A program made the position numbers and the translations under genes. This document shows, in pieces, positions 1-10,085 of a stretch of 64,000 nt of DNA (position 1 is its first letter; each line of letters begins with the position of its first letter). Source of the DNA: Prorocentrum cordatum (taxonomy: Eukaryota > Sar > Dinophyceae > Prorocentrales > Prorocentraceae); the NCBI GenBank assembly GCA_963575745.1, contig CAUYUJ010020580.1, positions 90,169 through 154,168 on the forward strand, in the 5' to 3' direction. The notes under the pieces are model-generated. The model searched no databases, was not told the DNA's origin, and saw only the letters and a program-made list of their open reading frames with translations.

Positions 1-408
1 CTGCGGATTGTGTTCGCTGGTCGGTGTGCACGCCTCGCGCCCTATGCGGTGGCCACAGCGTGCACGAAGTATGTCCGAACTATGCATCACAAGATTGCCG
101 CACATCCTTACAATCGTTTGTTTCGCAATTGTGTGTGTGTGTGTGTTCGGTCATCACGTCCGGCATTACCGACAGCTCCAATGATATCCTTTTTTGCCGT
201 TGCGTTTGGCGCTGCACGATTCCGTTGGTGATCCCATGTGTCACAGTGCAGCACGGTGCTCATCTAACATTGGCAGTTGCATTACTTCCCTAGGGGTGCC
301 ACGATGCCACGTCCCCCATGTGTTTCTTAGTGTTTCCCCCATCAGAGCTTGCCTCTGTAGGGGTCCTAGCGGATTCATATGGATGGGTGAGGTTTGACGC
401 CGATTTCG
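1..408. other. No gene recognised
   Basis: Mixed-composition sequence with a short (GT)n run near 129-146. The overlapping ORFs here are under 90 codons, resemble nothing I know and run in several frames at once. I see no coding signal. Confidence 0.5.
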
Positions 409-661
409 CCCAGGTGCCCGGGTGCCCAGGTGCCCAGGTGCCCGGTTGCCTTAAAGCCCTATAGCTTTATAGCCTTATAGCCCCATAGCCCTGTAGCCCT
501 ATAGCCCGAATAGCCCTACAGCCCTATAGCCTTACAGCCCTAGAGCCGTATAGCCCTATAGCCCTATAGCCTTATAGCCCTATAGCCCTAGAGCCTTATA
601 GCCCTATAGCCCTATAGCCCCAGAGCCTTATGGCCCTATAGTAATATAGCCCTATAGCCCC
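409..661. repeat. Octamer satellite, CCCRGGTG then CCCTATAG
   Basis: About five units of CCCAGGTG/CCCGGGTG at 411-446 pass directly into about 26 units of CCCTATAG and close variants (CCTTATAG, CCCTAGAG, CCCCATAG) up to about 660. Both halves keep an 8-bp period. It resembles a telomere-like C-rich repeat, but the unit is not the TTTAGGG repeat reported for dinoflagellate telomeres. Confidence 0.85.
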
Positions 662-1290
662 AAAAAGGATTATGATTGGGGCTTTTCTCCGGTATCATAT
701 GTTTTCTCTAAAACGAATCATATCAATATGTGTTGCCTTATTTCTCTTCGTCGCATCAGTGTTCTTATTCGTCTCATTTGCTCAATTCGCTCACTGCCCA
801 CCCCATCCTTCGTCCGCGCGCACGCCTCGGGACATGATGTGTTGACTCCCTTCTTCCTGGCCCCCGCCCCTCTTCAGCGCATCCGATACTCCCCCCTTGT
901 TCTGCCTAATTTCAACCCGCTGGCAGTCAGGCCGGGGTGCATGTATGCGCCAATTGCTGCGTCGCCTGCTTGGCAGCCCCCCAGCAGGGGGCGGCTCGCC
1001 GCGGACCCTTGTGTCTCACCAGTGGCGGACTGGACGCTGGAAGGATGGTGAGGGTCATGATGTCCCAGCCTACTTGGGCCTGAATCGCCAGAAGGAGCTT
1101 CGAACACCGAGGAAGCACCGGAACTGGAGGGTCTTCACGTGTCGGGCTCTGGGGGGCGGTATTCGTTCGACACTTCGCCAGGGTGTCGGGCAGACACTGT
1201 TTCGATACCTTTCCGGGTGCTCGAAAGGAGTCTTGGGAGGTGGCCCGTAAGTACGATGCGAACAGCATCAGGTGATGATGGCCCTGTTTT
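662..1290. other. No gene recognised
   Basis: Unique-looking sequence, AT-richer at 662-790 and GC-rich after that. ORFs of 60-117 codons occur on both strands over the same bases, with no recognisable motif. Confidence 0.4.
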
Positions 1291-1291
1291 G

Positions 1292-1886
1292 CACCACCAC
1301 CACCACCACCACAAGCTGGAGAGGGAAGGAGGTGGAGGATGAGGAGGAGAAGGAAGAGGAGGAGGAGGAGGAGGAGGAGGCCCCCCTCCCCCTCCTAGTT
1401 ATGGCAGTGGTGGTAAAAAAGCAAGCCCACCAAGGCGAGGGGAAGAGGGGTCGGGGACGGCGCGGGCCGCACCGATGCGGAGGCGGGCCGCCGCGGGCTT
1501 CGAAGGCGGCGGGCGGCGGGTTGAGCGAGGGGCAGAGGGAGGCTGCGAGGAAGGGGGGCGTAGGAGGGAGGTGGAGGTAGACTGGGAGGAGGAGGATTGG
1601 GAGGAGGAGGATTGGGAGGAGGAGGAGGAGGAGGAGGAGGAGGAGGAGGAGGAGGAGGAGGAGGAGGAGGGGGATTGGGAGGAGGAGGAGGAGGAGGAGG
1701 AGGAGGAGGAGGAGGAGGGAGGAGGAGGAGGAGGAGGAGGAGGGAAGAGGAGGAGGGAGGGAGAGGAGGAGGAGGAGGAGGAGGAGGAGAGGAGGAGGAT
1801 TGGGAGGAGGAGGGGGATTGGGAGGAGGAGGAGGAGGAGGAGGAGGAGGAGGAGGAAGAAGAGGAGGAGGAGGAGGAAGAGGAGGA
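1292..1886. repeat. (CCA)n and long (GGA)n microsatellite
   Basis: (CCA)7 at about 1292-1312, GGA-rich DNA at 1318-1386, a GC-rich interruption at 1387-1565, then almost pure (GGA)n with short GATTGG interruptions to 1886. The long poly-Pro, poly-Ser or poly-Glu ORFs across it are products of the trinucleotide repeat and are not genes. (GGA)n is known to fold into G-quadruplex structures. Confidence 0.95.
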
Positions 1887-2242
1887 GCAATATGGTAGCA
1901 TCGGCAACAGGAAGAGAACGACAACGAGGGAAGCGCGAGTAAGGGCAAGGGTAGGAAGAACAGGTGCAGCAAGAGTGCAACCGCAAGGAAAAGACGCAGG
2001 AAAATTGAGAGGAGCAGGCTGTTACGGGCACGGCGAACGCAACAGTTGGAGGCACATGCACACAGACGAGGTTCGGGGGTCAAAGGGGGGCCCCTGCATA
2101 ATAGTAATTTCGGAAACGTGATGAATGAGTGATGAATGATGGTTGGATTTCCTTTGGCGGCTTCACATCTCGCAACGGGCATCTGCACTTGAAGCCCGCA
2201 CATCGTCGCAGAAGCCTGGAGGGCGAGCGTCACACAGTGCAT
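1887..2242. other. No gene recognised
   Basis: Moderately GC sequence between the GGA tract and the transposase relict. The small ORFs carry no recognisable motif. Confidence 0.4.
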
Positions 2243-3658
2243 TCAAACATGGGCGCGACAGCGCCTGGGCGATGCCACTGGCCAAGTCACTGCGGCCCAG
2301 GCGCGCACGCAATGGCGAACGAGCGGAACGGGACGAAGACGGTGTGGCCGTAGTCGAGCGTCTGGGTGGCCGCCAGCTTGCGCCACTGCAGGTCGCGCCA
2401 CTTCTGCCGATCGGAGTGGTTTGGCATCCGCCCGCCGCGCCTGCGGCGGACCCAACGCGTCACCACAGACCACACGGACTCAATCCCGCCAGTGGTGAAG
2501 CCGCGTGGGCTCTTGACCTCGCCCGCGGAGTGCACCGCCAGCTCGTGGCTGGTGTCCCTCGCAGTCCACCCCTTGCTCTTCCTGAGCGCCTTGAACGCGG
2601 AAGCCGTTGCATCCTCCCAGGAATCGCTCGCCAGGGTGGCCCTTCTGCGCATGCCGAGCAGGCGGAGATTGGTCAGCATTTCCTTGTGCCCGCGGGGCTG
2701 TCCCTCGAAAGCGCCGATCGGGCGACCCAGAATGCAGAGGAACCGTTCCGCAGACCCACGCCTGGTCTTTGCAAGGGCGGGCTGCCCTCAGGAGGGCGCC
2801 AGGTTTCTTCTTGTTGAGGTGCGCCTCGCCCACCTGCGCCGCGAGCTTGAGTTTGGATACGTCGCCCCTCTCGGTCAGCGCGACGCCCGCCTTCTCATTC
2901 TGCGCCGCCGCCTTCGCAGCAAGATCGTCCGTCTGCTTAGCGAGCGAGCTCTTGCCGCGGTTTCTCGGCCGCAGCCGCGCCCGCTGGTTTCTTGCCCGCG
3001 CTCGACCAGGACACAGATTTAGACATGATGCCGCCGAGCGCCTTCGCCACCTTTCCTTGGAAGAGCGACGCACAGCGGTCAACCGTGTTGCAGGTCACGC
3101 CCGACCGTCGGTGCGTCAGCTGCCGAGGGTAACCCATGACCCACATGGCCAGAATGGCAAAGAGTTGTTCACATCACGACCCATGGACGCCTTGCAGACT
3201 CGAACCAGCAGTCGTAGACGCATGGCCGTCCGACTTGCACGACGCATGCTTCCGAATCGCACTCACAGCAGCGCCACGCCCGGTTGTCGCCACGCGCACT
3301 CGGGGCACCCGTGCGACGTTCGCAGGAAAACCATGGCCTGCGCGAAGATGAGGACTAGCGGTGTCGAGTTGTTGGCCACAGTACCCGTGTCTTTGACCCT
3401 CGCGTACTTCACGTTCCATAAGTGCTCCCTGCAGTTGGAGGCCAGATCTTTCAACGAGGCGCGGTGCTCTTGCATGCGGCGTGCTCTTGTGATTGAGTGT
3501 AAAGAGCGAGGAAAGATTGTGGCGGTCCTGTCGGTAGCCCAGCTTCCAGGTATCAATATATTTCCGGGCCGTGTTCGTTTCGTTCGTCCAGGTATTCGTT
3601 TTGTTGTGCGCTTCCTGGGCGTTCCGCATGCGCTTATTGGAGCGTCTCCTGTGGACAC
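2243..3658 (-). pseudogene. ISXO2/IS1595-like DDE transposase, decayed
   Basis: Three minus-strand reading-frame pieces together look like an ISXO2-like (IS1595/Merlin-type) transposase. The N-terminal piece has a Zn-ribbon-like CPEC (about 3280-3320). The middle piece reads VGEAHLNKKKPG followed by KDQAWVCG, the usual place of the first catalytic Asp (DExH). The C-terminal piece has SDSWEDATASAFKALR, HSAGE and GGIESVWSVVTRWVR. The probable second Asp codon is at 2623-2625 and the Glu codon at 2479-2481. The first Asp is replaced by Gly (codon 2828-2830; GGC would be GAC in an active enzyme). At least one frameshift separates the middle and C-terminal pieces near 2680-2770, and another break separates the zinc ribbon. 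An active enzyme would cut and paste DNA; this copy should be dead. The family call rests on motifs only. Confidence 0.72.
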
Positions 3659-4090
3659 GCCACGGAAGAGAAACGTTATCTAGTGCCACGCAGAAGTGGC
3701 GCCACGCGCAAGCAACACATAACACGCGGTGATAAAATGTGTCCGAGTCTTCTCGCTTCTGCGTGGCAATAATTGGATGTCGGGTCGTGGCGTGGTGCTT
3801 GTATGCTGCGCAAGGGTCCGCAGGGCATCTTCTTTCTTGCTGCGGTATTCCGTCGTCGAGCGGGCCGCGCCGCGGACCTTGTCAGAGGCCGCGCGGCGAA
3901 ACGTCGCCACCAATTTGAAGTCATGGTTGTGGTTTTGTATTTTCGGTTTGCTTTGAGCTTTCTGTCGCGCTGCTCGGCGTCCTTGTCCAGGTTGCCCATG
4001 GCTCCAAGCAGTGGCGTTCTTCCGGGGCTGTGGGCCTAAAAGCCTTTGCCCGCTACACCCTCCCATCCTCCTCCCATCTTTCTTTCCCCC
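3659..4090. other. No recognised gene; minus ORF of 107 codons
   Basis: A minus-strand ORF at 3676-3999 contains a basic stretch (KLKANRKYKTTT) and lies directly upstream of the transposase relict, so it could belong to the same element. Overlapping ORFs in other frames make this uncertain. Confidence 0.3.
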
Positions 4091-4166
4091 TCCTTCATTG
4101 GAACGCAATGCGATTGAAGCGCAATGCGATTTCAACGCAATGCGATTGCAACGCAATGCAATGAAG
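4091..4166. repeat. GCAAT/ATTGC palindromic short repeats
   Basis: Alternating GCAATGCGATT and CGCAATGC units about every 15 bp. Each can pair with its neighbours as GCAAT/ATTGC hairpins. Related GATTGCAA-rich blocks occur near 16.6, 50.5 and 55.9 kb. Confidence 0.65.
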
Positions 4167-4560
4167 AGGAGGGAGGAGGAGGAGGAGGAGGAGGAGGAGG
4201 AGGAGCGAGCAAGGAGGGGAGGGGGGGGAGGGGGAGAGGAAGGGAGAGGGGAAGACGGGTTAATCCAAACTGTTCCTTCCCGCCTGCTTTTCTTCCTCCC
4301 CCTCCTCCTCTTTTTCCTCCTTCTCCTCCTCCTCCTCTTCCTCCTCCTCCGCCTCCTCCTCTTCCTCCTCCTCCTCCTCCGCCTCTTCCTCCTCCTCCTC
4401 CCTCCTCCTCCTCCTCCTCCTCCTCTCCTCCTCCTCCTCCTCCTCCTCCTCCTCCTCCTCCTCCTCCTCCTCCTCTCCTCCTCCTCCTCCTCTCCTCTTC
4501 CCTAATCCTACTCCCCCCCCTCCACCCCCAGCTCCCCCCCCTCCCCTTACTTCTCCTCCT
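4158..4560. repeat. (GGA)n followed by (TCC)n
   Basis: GGA-rich DNA at 4158-4250, then TCC-rich DNA at 4275-4560 on the same strand. The two halves form a large imperfect inverted repeat of simple sequence. It lies immediately upstream of M1 copy 1. Confidence 0.93.
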
Positions 4561-4580
4561 CCTCGTCCGCCTCCACCTTT

Positions 4581-5145
4581 ACAACTACTCAATATGAATA
4601 CTACTCTCCCTCTTCCCCTGATGGCGTGCTGGGAGTGGCCGACCCCCCCCCCGCGTATTGTTTTTTTACACAGGATTCCCGGGAGTTGGGTTTTCGCCTG
4701 CGTTTTTTTTCAAAATGCTGCTCTCGCTGAGGCGCCGGCCTCATTTCTGCTCCCGAATCGTTCCGAATCGTGCTCCCGCTGCAGCGTGGGCCTCATTTTC
4801 GGATCGGTGTTTGGCCTCCGTCGTTCAGGATGGCGTTCTCGCCCCAGCGCGGGCCTCTTTCTCGCGCGCCCATCCGCCCGCCACCACCGTGCGCGCACCA
4901 CCACCACCACCACCACCACCACCACCACCCACCACCACCACCACCACCACCACCACCACCACCACCACCACCACAACCACGCACACACGCACGCACGCAC
5001 GCACGCGCACCACCACCCACTACGCACGCGCGCGCGGAGCCACAGGTCCGCTACGACACGCGTCCGCGGATAGAGAAAATCAGCGCCATGGTAAGGGATG
5101 GGAGGGAAGGGTAGGACGTCAGATATGACGCGAGCGCACCTAGCT
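4581..5145 (+). repeat. Dispersed unit M1, copy 1
   Basis: Starts near ACTCAATATGAATACTAC and ends near GCGAGCGCACCTAGCTTG. The same order of sequence recurs at 29432-30366, and diverged partial copies lie near 31.15 kb (plus) and 55.45 kb (inverted). The first about 300 bp contain internal subrepeats around GGCCTCATTT and CGCTGCAGCG; a (CCA)n/(CA)n core at 4890-5020 is followed by a 110-bp tail. Both full copies sit between TCC-rich tracts on the same strand. No coding potential is convincing. It could be a non-autonomous retroelement. Confidence 0.8.
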
Positions 5146-5276
5146 TGTCCTCCTCCCCCTCCCCCTCCTCCAACTCCTTATCCCTTATCCTCCTTTTCCT
5201 CCTCCTCCTCCTCCTCCTCCTCCTCCTCCTCCTCCTCCTCCTCCTCCTCCTCCTCCTCCTCCTCCTCCTCCTCCTG
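5146..5276. repeat. (TCC)n tract
   Basis: Nearly pure (TCC)n directly after the 3' end of M1 copy 1. The Leu, Ser and Pro homopolymer ORFs over it are not genes. Confidence 0.95.
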
Positions 5277-5699
5277 GGCGGTGGCAAAAGCAACGCAATG
5301 AAAACGCAAGGACGAAAGCAAACAAAACAAAGAAACAACAACATTAAAAAATGACGTCGGGGAAACATCTGAGGGGGGATGCCCGGGTTTGCCCGAAATC
5401 ACGGTTTGTTTGCTGTTTGTGTGTTTGCCATGTTTGTGTGTTTGGTATGTTTTTAATGGTCCCCGCTGTTTTCGCAACGACGCCGATTTCTCGCAGGCGC
5501 CCGTGCGCGTTCGGAAAGGAAGGGGGGGGAGGCAGAGGAGTGGAGAGAAGTAGTATGGATGCAATGAAAAGGGTTGTGAAATTTCCCACGCGGGTCCCGC
5601 ACGGGAGTCCCATGGTAGGCGGAGGAGGAAGAGGAAGATGGAAGAGGCCTGAGTGGTTCACGCCCGCTGCCGCGTCTGCAGGGGGCCCCCCTCCTGCGG
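5277..5699. other. No gene recognised
   Basis: Mixed sequence with T/G-rich short repeats (GTTTGTGTGTTTG) at 5400-5450. ORFs overlap on both strands without recognisable motifs. Confidence 0.4.
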
Positions 5700-6046
5700 C
5701 CCCGAAGCCACACGGACAGCGCGCGATGGCGCTGGCGAAGCGCCTGCCTGGACGGCCGGGCGGGCGGACAGCTCGCAGGAAGGAGGGCCCTTGGCGGGCG
5801 GGCGGGCGGCGAGTGGGCAGGCAGGCGGCCGCAGGCGGGCGGACAGGCCGCAGTGGGCAGGGCAGGCGGGGGGCCCGACGCGGCGGGCAGGCCCACCCTT
5901 GGCGGGCCCGCGGGCCCCACGGGCGGACCCCGGCGGGCCCGGCGGACCCCGGCGGGCCCGGCGGGCGGCCTTCCGCGCAGCGACTCGGGCGGTCGGGCGC
6001 GCGGCCACCGGCCCTCGAGGCGGGCGGGCCCCGACGCGGCGGGTAG
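5700..6046. repeat. GGCGGGC-rich minisatellite
   Basis: Very GC-rich run of GGCGGGC-type units (CGGGCGGGCGG, GGCGGACCCCGG) with degenerate spacing. Long runs of G triplets and quadruplets give G-quadruplex potential. Ala/Arg/Pro-rich ORFs in all frames are composition artefacts. Confidence 0.75.
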
Positions 6047-6050
6047 GCAA

Positions 6051-6262
6051 CCCAGACATGGTCGCGTCGTTTTTAAAACAAAAAAAGAGAGAGAGAGAAA
6101 AAAAAAAAAAAAATGAAAAAAAAAAAAAAGGTTTTTGGTTATTTTCGGCCCCGCCGGCGGCCTCCGCCGGGCCTCGGGACTGTCAAGAAACGATCCGGGA
6201 CGAGAAACCGGTCCCGGGGACAGGGTCGGGATTTCCAGGGACGCCGTCCTGAAAAGATCCAA
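6051..6262 (+). mobile_element. Family 1 element, degenerate copy
   Basis: Begins with CCCAGAC, contains an expanded A/AG run, then the family 1 core (ATTTTCGGCC, GGGCCTCGGGAC, GAGAAACCGGTCCC). The right terminal repeat GTCTGGG is not seen; the copy fades into A-rich sequence near 6262. Confidence 0.6.
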
Positions 6263-6279
6263 ACAAACAAAAAAGCACG

Positions 6280-6369
6280 GTGGGAAAAAACACACAAAAA
6301 AAACACAAAAACACTCAGATTTCTGTGTTCAGATTTCTGTGTTTTTGTGTTTTTTGTTTTCTTTCCCAC
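6280..6369. repeat. A-rich/T-rich inverted repeat, about 35-bp arms
   Basis: The left arm starts GTGGGAAAAAACACAC and the right arm ends TTTTCTTTCCCAC. They pair over about 35 bp around a duplicated CAGATTTCTGTG. It follows directly where family 1 copy F loses its right end. Confidence 0.7.
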
Positions 6370-6582
6370 AGACGTCGCATCGTGTGGGGCTCGGACCCCT
6401 GACGCGGGGTGCGGGCGAGCTGGGCGAGGGGGCCCCGAGAGGCGGGCCTGGAGACGGGCCAGGGGCCACGCGGGCGAGCTCGCCGGCGGAGCACGACGGA
6501 CGAGCGAGCGGGCGGTTTCTCTCGGGCGGCGTGGCAGTGCAGGCGCTCACCGAGGCGGGCGAGCGGACCCCGACTGGCGTCT

Positions 6583-6637
<55 letters not shown>

Positions 6638-6773
6638 GAATGTCTTCCCCACGACCAGATGCGCAAGCAGCACCGCTGCCGCCCTACCATCCCTGACCAT
6701 CACTAGCAGGACGACGCAACGAACCACCACCGGCAGCACCATGAGTGGGCCGCCAAGGCGGGCCAGGACAAAG
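6370..6773. repeat. (GAC)n trinucleotide tract in GC-rich DNA
   Basis: A (GAC)n run of about 17 units lies at 6582-6633 (poly-Asp, poly-Thr or poly-Arg by frame). The flanking GC-rich sequence has no recognised gene. Confidence 0.85.
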
Positions 6774-7116
6774 GCGAGACGCTGAGGCGAGCCAGGACGA
6801 AGAAGGACAGCCCAAACAGGCCAGTACGCAGCGAGATCGCCGACTCGGAACGGACGAAACATGAAGGGAGAGCAAGGTGTCTCAGAAGCAGGCGGCGTAA
6901 GCGGAGCGGCCAACGTTGGCCAGGACGAAGCGGGTTCGGACGGAGCAGATTCGGAGGAGGCGTGCCCAGGCGGTGCGGGCCAGGACGAAGTAGGCCATGA
7001 CGAATCGGGCGTGGGGCGAGGCAGGTCGAGGCGAAGAGGGCCGGGTCGCAGTGGGGTCGGGACGAAGCGGGCCAGGACGAAGCGGGCTTGGTCATAGCGG
7101 GCTCGGGACGAAGGTG
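6774..7116. repeat. Degenerate repeat around GGCCAGGACGAAGCGGG
   Basis: Irregularly spaced copies of a unit of about 15 bp, GGGCCAGGACGAAGC, with substitutions. Minus-strand translations give Arg/Pro/Ser-rich periodic peptides; I do not regard them as real proteins. Confidence 0.65.
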
Positions 7117-7840
7117 GCTTGTTTTGGGCGGAGTAGTGGGAAGAGAGAGAGAGAGAGAGGAAACAAAAAGAGGAAAAGAGAGAGAGAGAGAGGAAGCAGG
7201 AGGAGGAAGGATGGCACAGAAAAGGACGGAGGAGGGAGGAGAGAGGAGGCGAAGGATAGGGGGGAGGAGGGGGGCAGGGAAGAGGGAGGAAGAGGAGGAC
7301 GAGGATAAGGAAGAGAAGGATGAGCACCACGAGGGGGAGGGTCAGCAGCAGCAGCATGAGGGATGGCAGAACGCACACAGGCTTCTGTGTCGCGGGCGGG
7401 GGAGCAGGACAGGTGGGAAGGAGGAGCGCGCTCGGGCAGCTCAAGGGCGCAGGGTGTGACGGATGGAGGTGCCGGAGTGGCAGGGGGATGTGTGGGGGAG
7501 GTGTTGGGGGGAAGCAGCAAAAGCGCGTGGGCACGAAAGGGGCGCGAGAACAGGGCACGGAGGGAGGGCCAGAAGAGCGGCAGGCAGGGGGGAGCAGCCA
7601 AGGGAGGGCAGGGGCAATCAATCGTAGGAAGGAAGGGAGGGGGAGGAGGACGAGGAGGAGGAGGAGGAGGAGGCGAAGGAGGGGAGCATGAGGGGGAGCT
7701 GGGAGGAGCGCCACTCGCTCCCCAGGCCCGCCATCGGAAGTTGAGACAGGGCTGGAGGTCCTGTGTGACTCTGGGGGGGCGGCTTGTGGTTGATAGCCGA
7801 CCAAGCTTCCTGCATTCGGGCTCTCCTCCTTGACATAGTG
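7117..7840. other. GA-rich DNA, no gene recognised
   Basis: (GA)n runs at 7145-7195, then G/A-rich sequence with a short GGA tract at 7640-7685. A minus ORF of several hundred codons crosses this and neighbouring repeats, but its composition follows the repeats. Confidence 0.5.
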
Positions 7841-8814
7841 CGGTGGCTTAGGTGAATCGCGGGAAGGGGCGCCAGTCCAGCTCATTGACAGCAGCTTGTT
7901 GCGAATAATTCTGTCAGCGCTCCCCTGCTCATGGAAAGGATGCGGCTGCAAGAGACGGACACGTGGGATCGGACATGAAGCGTCGAAAGCGGTCATTCGA
8001 ATGTTTGCCCTTGAGTCTCGGGGGATAACGTGCATGATTTGCCTCACAACACTTCCTCGAACAGAACGGTCTCTGTCGAATAAATTTAGAAATCTGAATG
8101 GGTCGGGAAGCATATGTTGCAGTTGCGCTCCAAGACGCTCGCCAGTAGTTCAAATGAGAAGAGTGCGAACGAGGAGGAGGAAGAGAAGGAGAAGGAGGCG
8201 AAGGGAGGAGAAGGAAGCTGATCTACCAAGGAGTGCTGCTTTAGGAAGCGAAGGCAGCTAAACATGACCCATGCCGATTCTGATCACCAAGCTCGGGCAT
8301 TCAAAACAAACTTGAACGGCGGCATCAATATTGTTATGGCGCGCGCACCAGGAACGTGGCTCGCAAATGGTTGTCCGAATGGTGTCGTTTGCAGTACGAC
8401 AGCGATGTTCGTATGCTTGCTAAAGTTGTAATTACGCGAGCTCCTCGAACAACACCTGGTGCACTGGCCAAACAGCTGCTGTACCTGCATCGCATGTGTT
8501 CCTGCCGATGCTACGCGCCTACGGAGTTGAAGTTATTTGTTCACCGGTGGTGGCGCCAGGCTTAAAGACGGGCTTTGGCTTCGCAACGTCGCCGCGGCGA
8601 TGACACGTCGGCAGTTCTGGAAGGAGCCCTGGGTGTTTTTGCCGACAGGCCGATCGGGGAACGCTTATCCGTGAAATTTAGACTTCTCACCTCTGAAGCG
8701 GAAGTTGTTCTCATCGCGCGGAGGGTGATGCAGCAAGTTGAGAAAGAGGAAGAGGAGGATGAGGAGATGGAGGAGAGGGAGGAGCGTCTGCAGTTTGCGT
8801 TCTCGTAATTCGGC
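7841..8814. other. No gene recognised
   Basis: More ordinary composition than its surroundings, with short GGA runs at 8160-8215 and 8740-8790. ORFs of up to about 75 codons on either strand show no motif I can name. This could hold unrecognised exons. Confidence 0.35.
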
Positions 8815-9095
8815 CTTTCCTCCTCCTCCTCCTCCTCCTCCTCCTCCTCCTCCTCCTCCTCCTCCTTCCTCCTCCTCCTCCTCTCCTCCTCCTCCTCCTC
8901 CTCCTCCCTCCCTCCTCCTCCTCCTCCCCTCTCTCCCTCCTCCTCCTTCCTCCTCCTCCTCCCTCCTCCTCCTCCTCCTCTCCTCCTCTTCCTCCATCTC
9001 CTCCTCCTCCTCCTCCTCCTCCTCTCCTCTTCCTCCTCCTCCCTCCTCCTCCTCCTCCTCCTCCTCCTCCTCCTCTTCCTCCTCCTCCTCCTCCA
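8815..9095. repeat. (TCC)n tract
   Basis: TCC repeat with scattered TTCC and CTCT interruptions over about 280 bp. Confidence 0.95.
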
Positions 9096-9204
9096 CGGGG
9101 CCAGTTCTGGAGAGCTCCGTGGCCCGAGCTGCACGGGCGGAGCTGCCCAGCCCCCGCGGGGAGAGCGCTGCCTCTTCGGCCCGCCTCTGTATATTTTTTA
9201 TAGA

Positions 9205-9726
9205 CTCCTCGTGTGCTCGGACGTGCTGCCTGCGCTGTCGAGCCCCAGACCCCCTCGAGTAATGAAAAAATCATGACGGGCTGTTTTTCCTAATTTTCGG
9301 CCTCCGGGGGCCCTCACCGGGCCTCGGGAGCGTCAAAAAACGACTCAAGATGCAAAGCTGGTCATGGGGAAAGGGTCCAGCCCTCTGGGGGTCGACGTAA
9401 CGAAAAAAACATTACGTCGGGGGTCTGGGGCTGCAGCTCTTTGACGTCGGCCCGTCTGAGCACGCCTGGGCTATCTATCCCCAGAGGGGGGGGGGGCAGT
9501 CGTCAATCCGAAGGTCGGGACTCCTCGTGTGCTCGGACGTGCTGCCTGCGCTGTCGAGCTGCAGCTGTTTGCCGTCGGCCCGTCTAAGCACGCCTGGGCT
9601 ATCTATCCCCAGAGGGGGGGGCAGTCGTCAATCCGAAGGTCGGGACTCCTCGTGTGCTCGGACGTGCTGCCTGCGCTGTCGAGCTGCAGCTGTTTGCCGT
9701 CGGCCCGTCTGAGCACGCCTGGGCTG
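9205..9726 (+). repeat. 125-bp tandem repeat, three units
   Basis: Units begin with CTCCTCGTGTGCTCGG at 9205, 9521 and 9646. The second-to-third spacing is 125 bp. The first-to-second spacing is 316 bp because the first unit carries a family 1 element (188 bp with its duplication) and has a slightly longer G run. The third unit breaks off near 9726. Confidence 0.92.
9244..9429 (+). mobile_element. Family 1 inverted-repeat element, copy A (186 bp)
   Basis: Terminal inverted repeats CCCAGACCCCC and GGGGGTCTGGG, 11 bp and perfect. The dinucleotide GC lies on both sides (9242-9243 and 9430-9431). Units two and three of the surrounding 125-bp repeat show the uninterrupted site GTCGAGCTGCAG, so this is a real insertion with a 2-bp duplication. 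A hairpin lies inside each end; the right one has a perfect 7-bp stem (9394-9400 with 9412-9418). No coding capacity, so it is non-autonomous. Confidence 0.9.
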
Positions 9727-9743
9727 CTCCAAGCCCCCCGACA

Positions 9744-10085
9744 CCGAATGAGGCGATTCGGACCACAACACACATACACATCATCGAGATAGGCCAAGGA
9801 TGTCTGCCCCTGACAGTAGCCGTCTCCGTATTTCAGGCACGGCTGGGTGCCGTGAATGCGCCACCTCGCTCCCCGCAATCATCAGAATCATGTGCGTTTT
9901 GCCTTTGTCTCCCACCCACCGTCTGCGTACCGTACCATTGATTTTATCAATCATGCAGTTCTGGATTGAGCACAAGTTGTTCAAACATCCGTGCACGGTT
10001 GACGTGGTCATAGGCCCCACCCCGTCGATTTTAAGAATGTTTTTTTGGGGTGAGTATCTGTCAACTAGCGCAACCTATGGATAGT
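9744..10085 (-). pseudogene. Family A reverse transcriptase fragment (A3)
   Basis: Reading the minus strand from about 10085, the region starts like YSPQKNILKIDGVG (motif A region, matching SIDGVGAFDHV in the other copies) and continues, after a 1-bp frame change, to NRARMFEQL. Near 9800 it reads RRLLSGADIL and then, after one extra G, AYLDDVYVCCGPNR (motif C, YLDD). It ends abruptly at the 125-bp repeat. Only motifs A to C remain, with at least two frameshifts, so it is a relict. Confidence 0.75.

Noticed and set aside
409-661. Telomeric repeat
   Set aside because: The unit is CCCTATAG, 8 bp, not the 7-bp CCCTAAA reported for dinoflagellates and plants, and it is short and internal.
1268-2242. 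Long Pro/Leu/Ser-rich minus ORF of 324 codons, and similar ORFs over every TCC/GGA tract
   Set aside because: The repeat has no stop codon in any frame, so all six frames stay open; composition follows the repeat exactly.
2243-3658. Bacterial contamination as the source of the transposase
   Set aside because: It is embedded in the same GGA/TCC-rich contig as SL-bearing and intron-bearing sequence and is decayed; ISXO2-like domains are known in eukaryotes including dinoflagellates.
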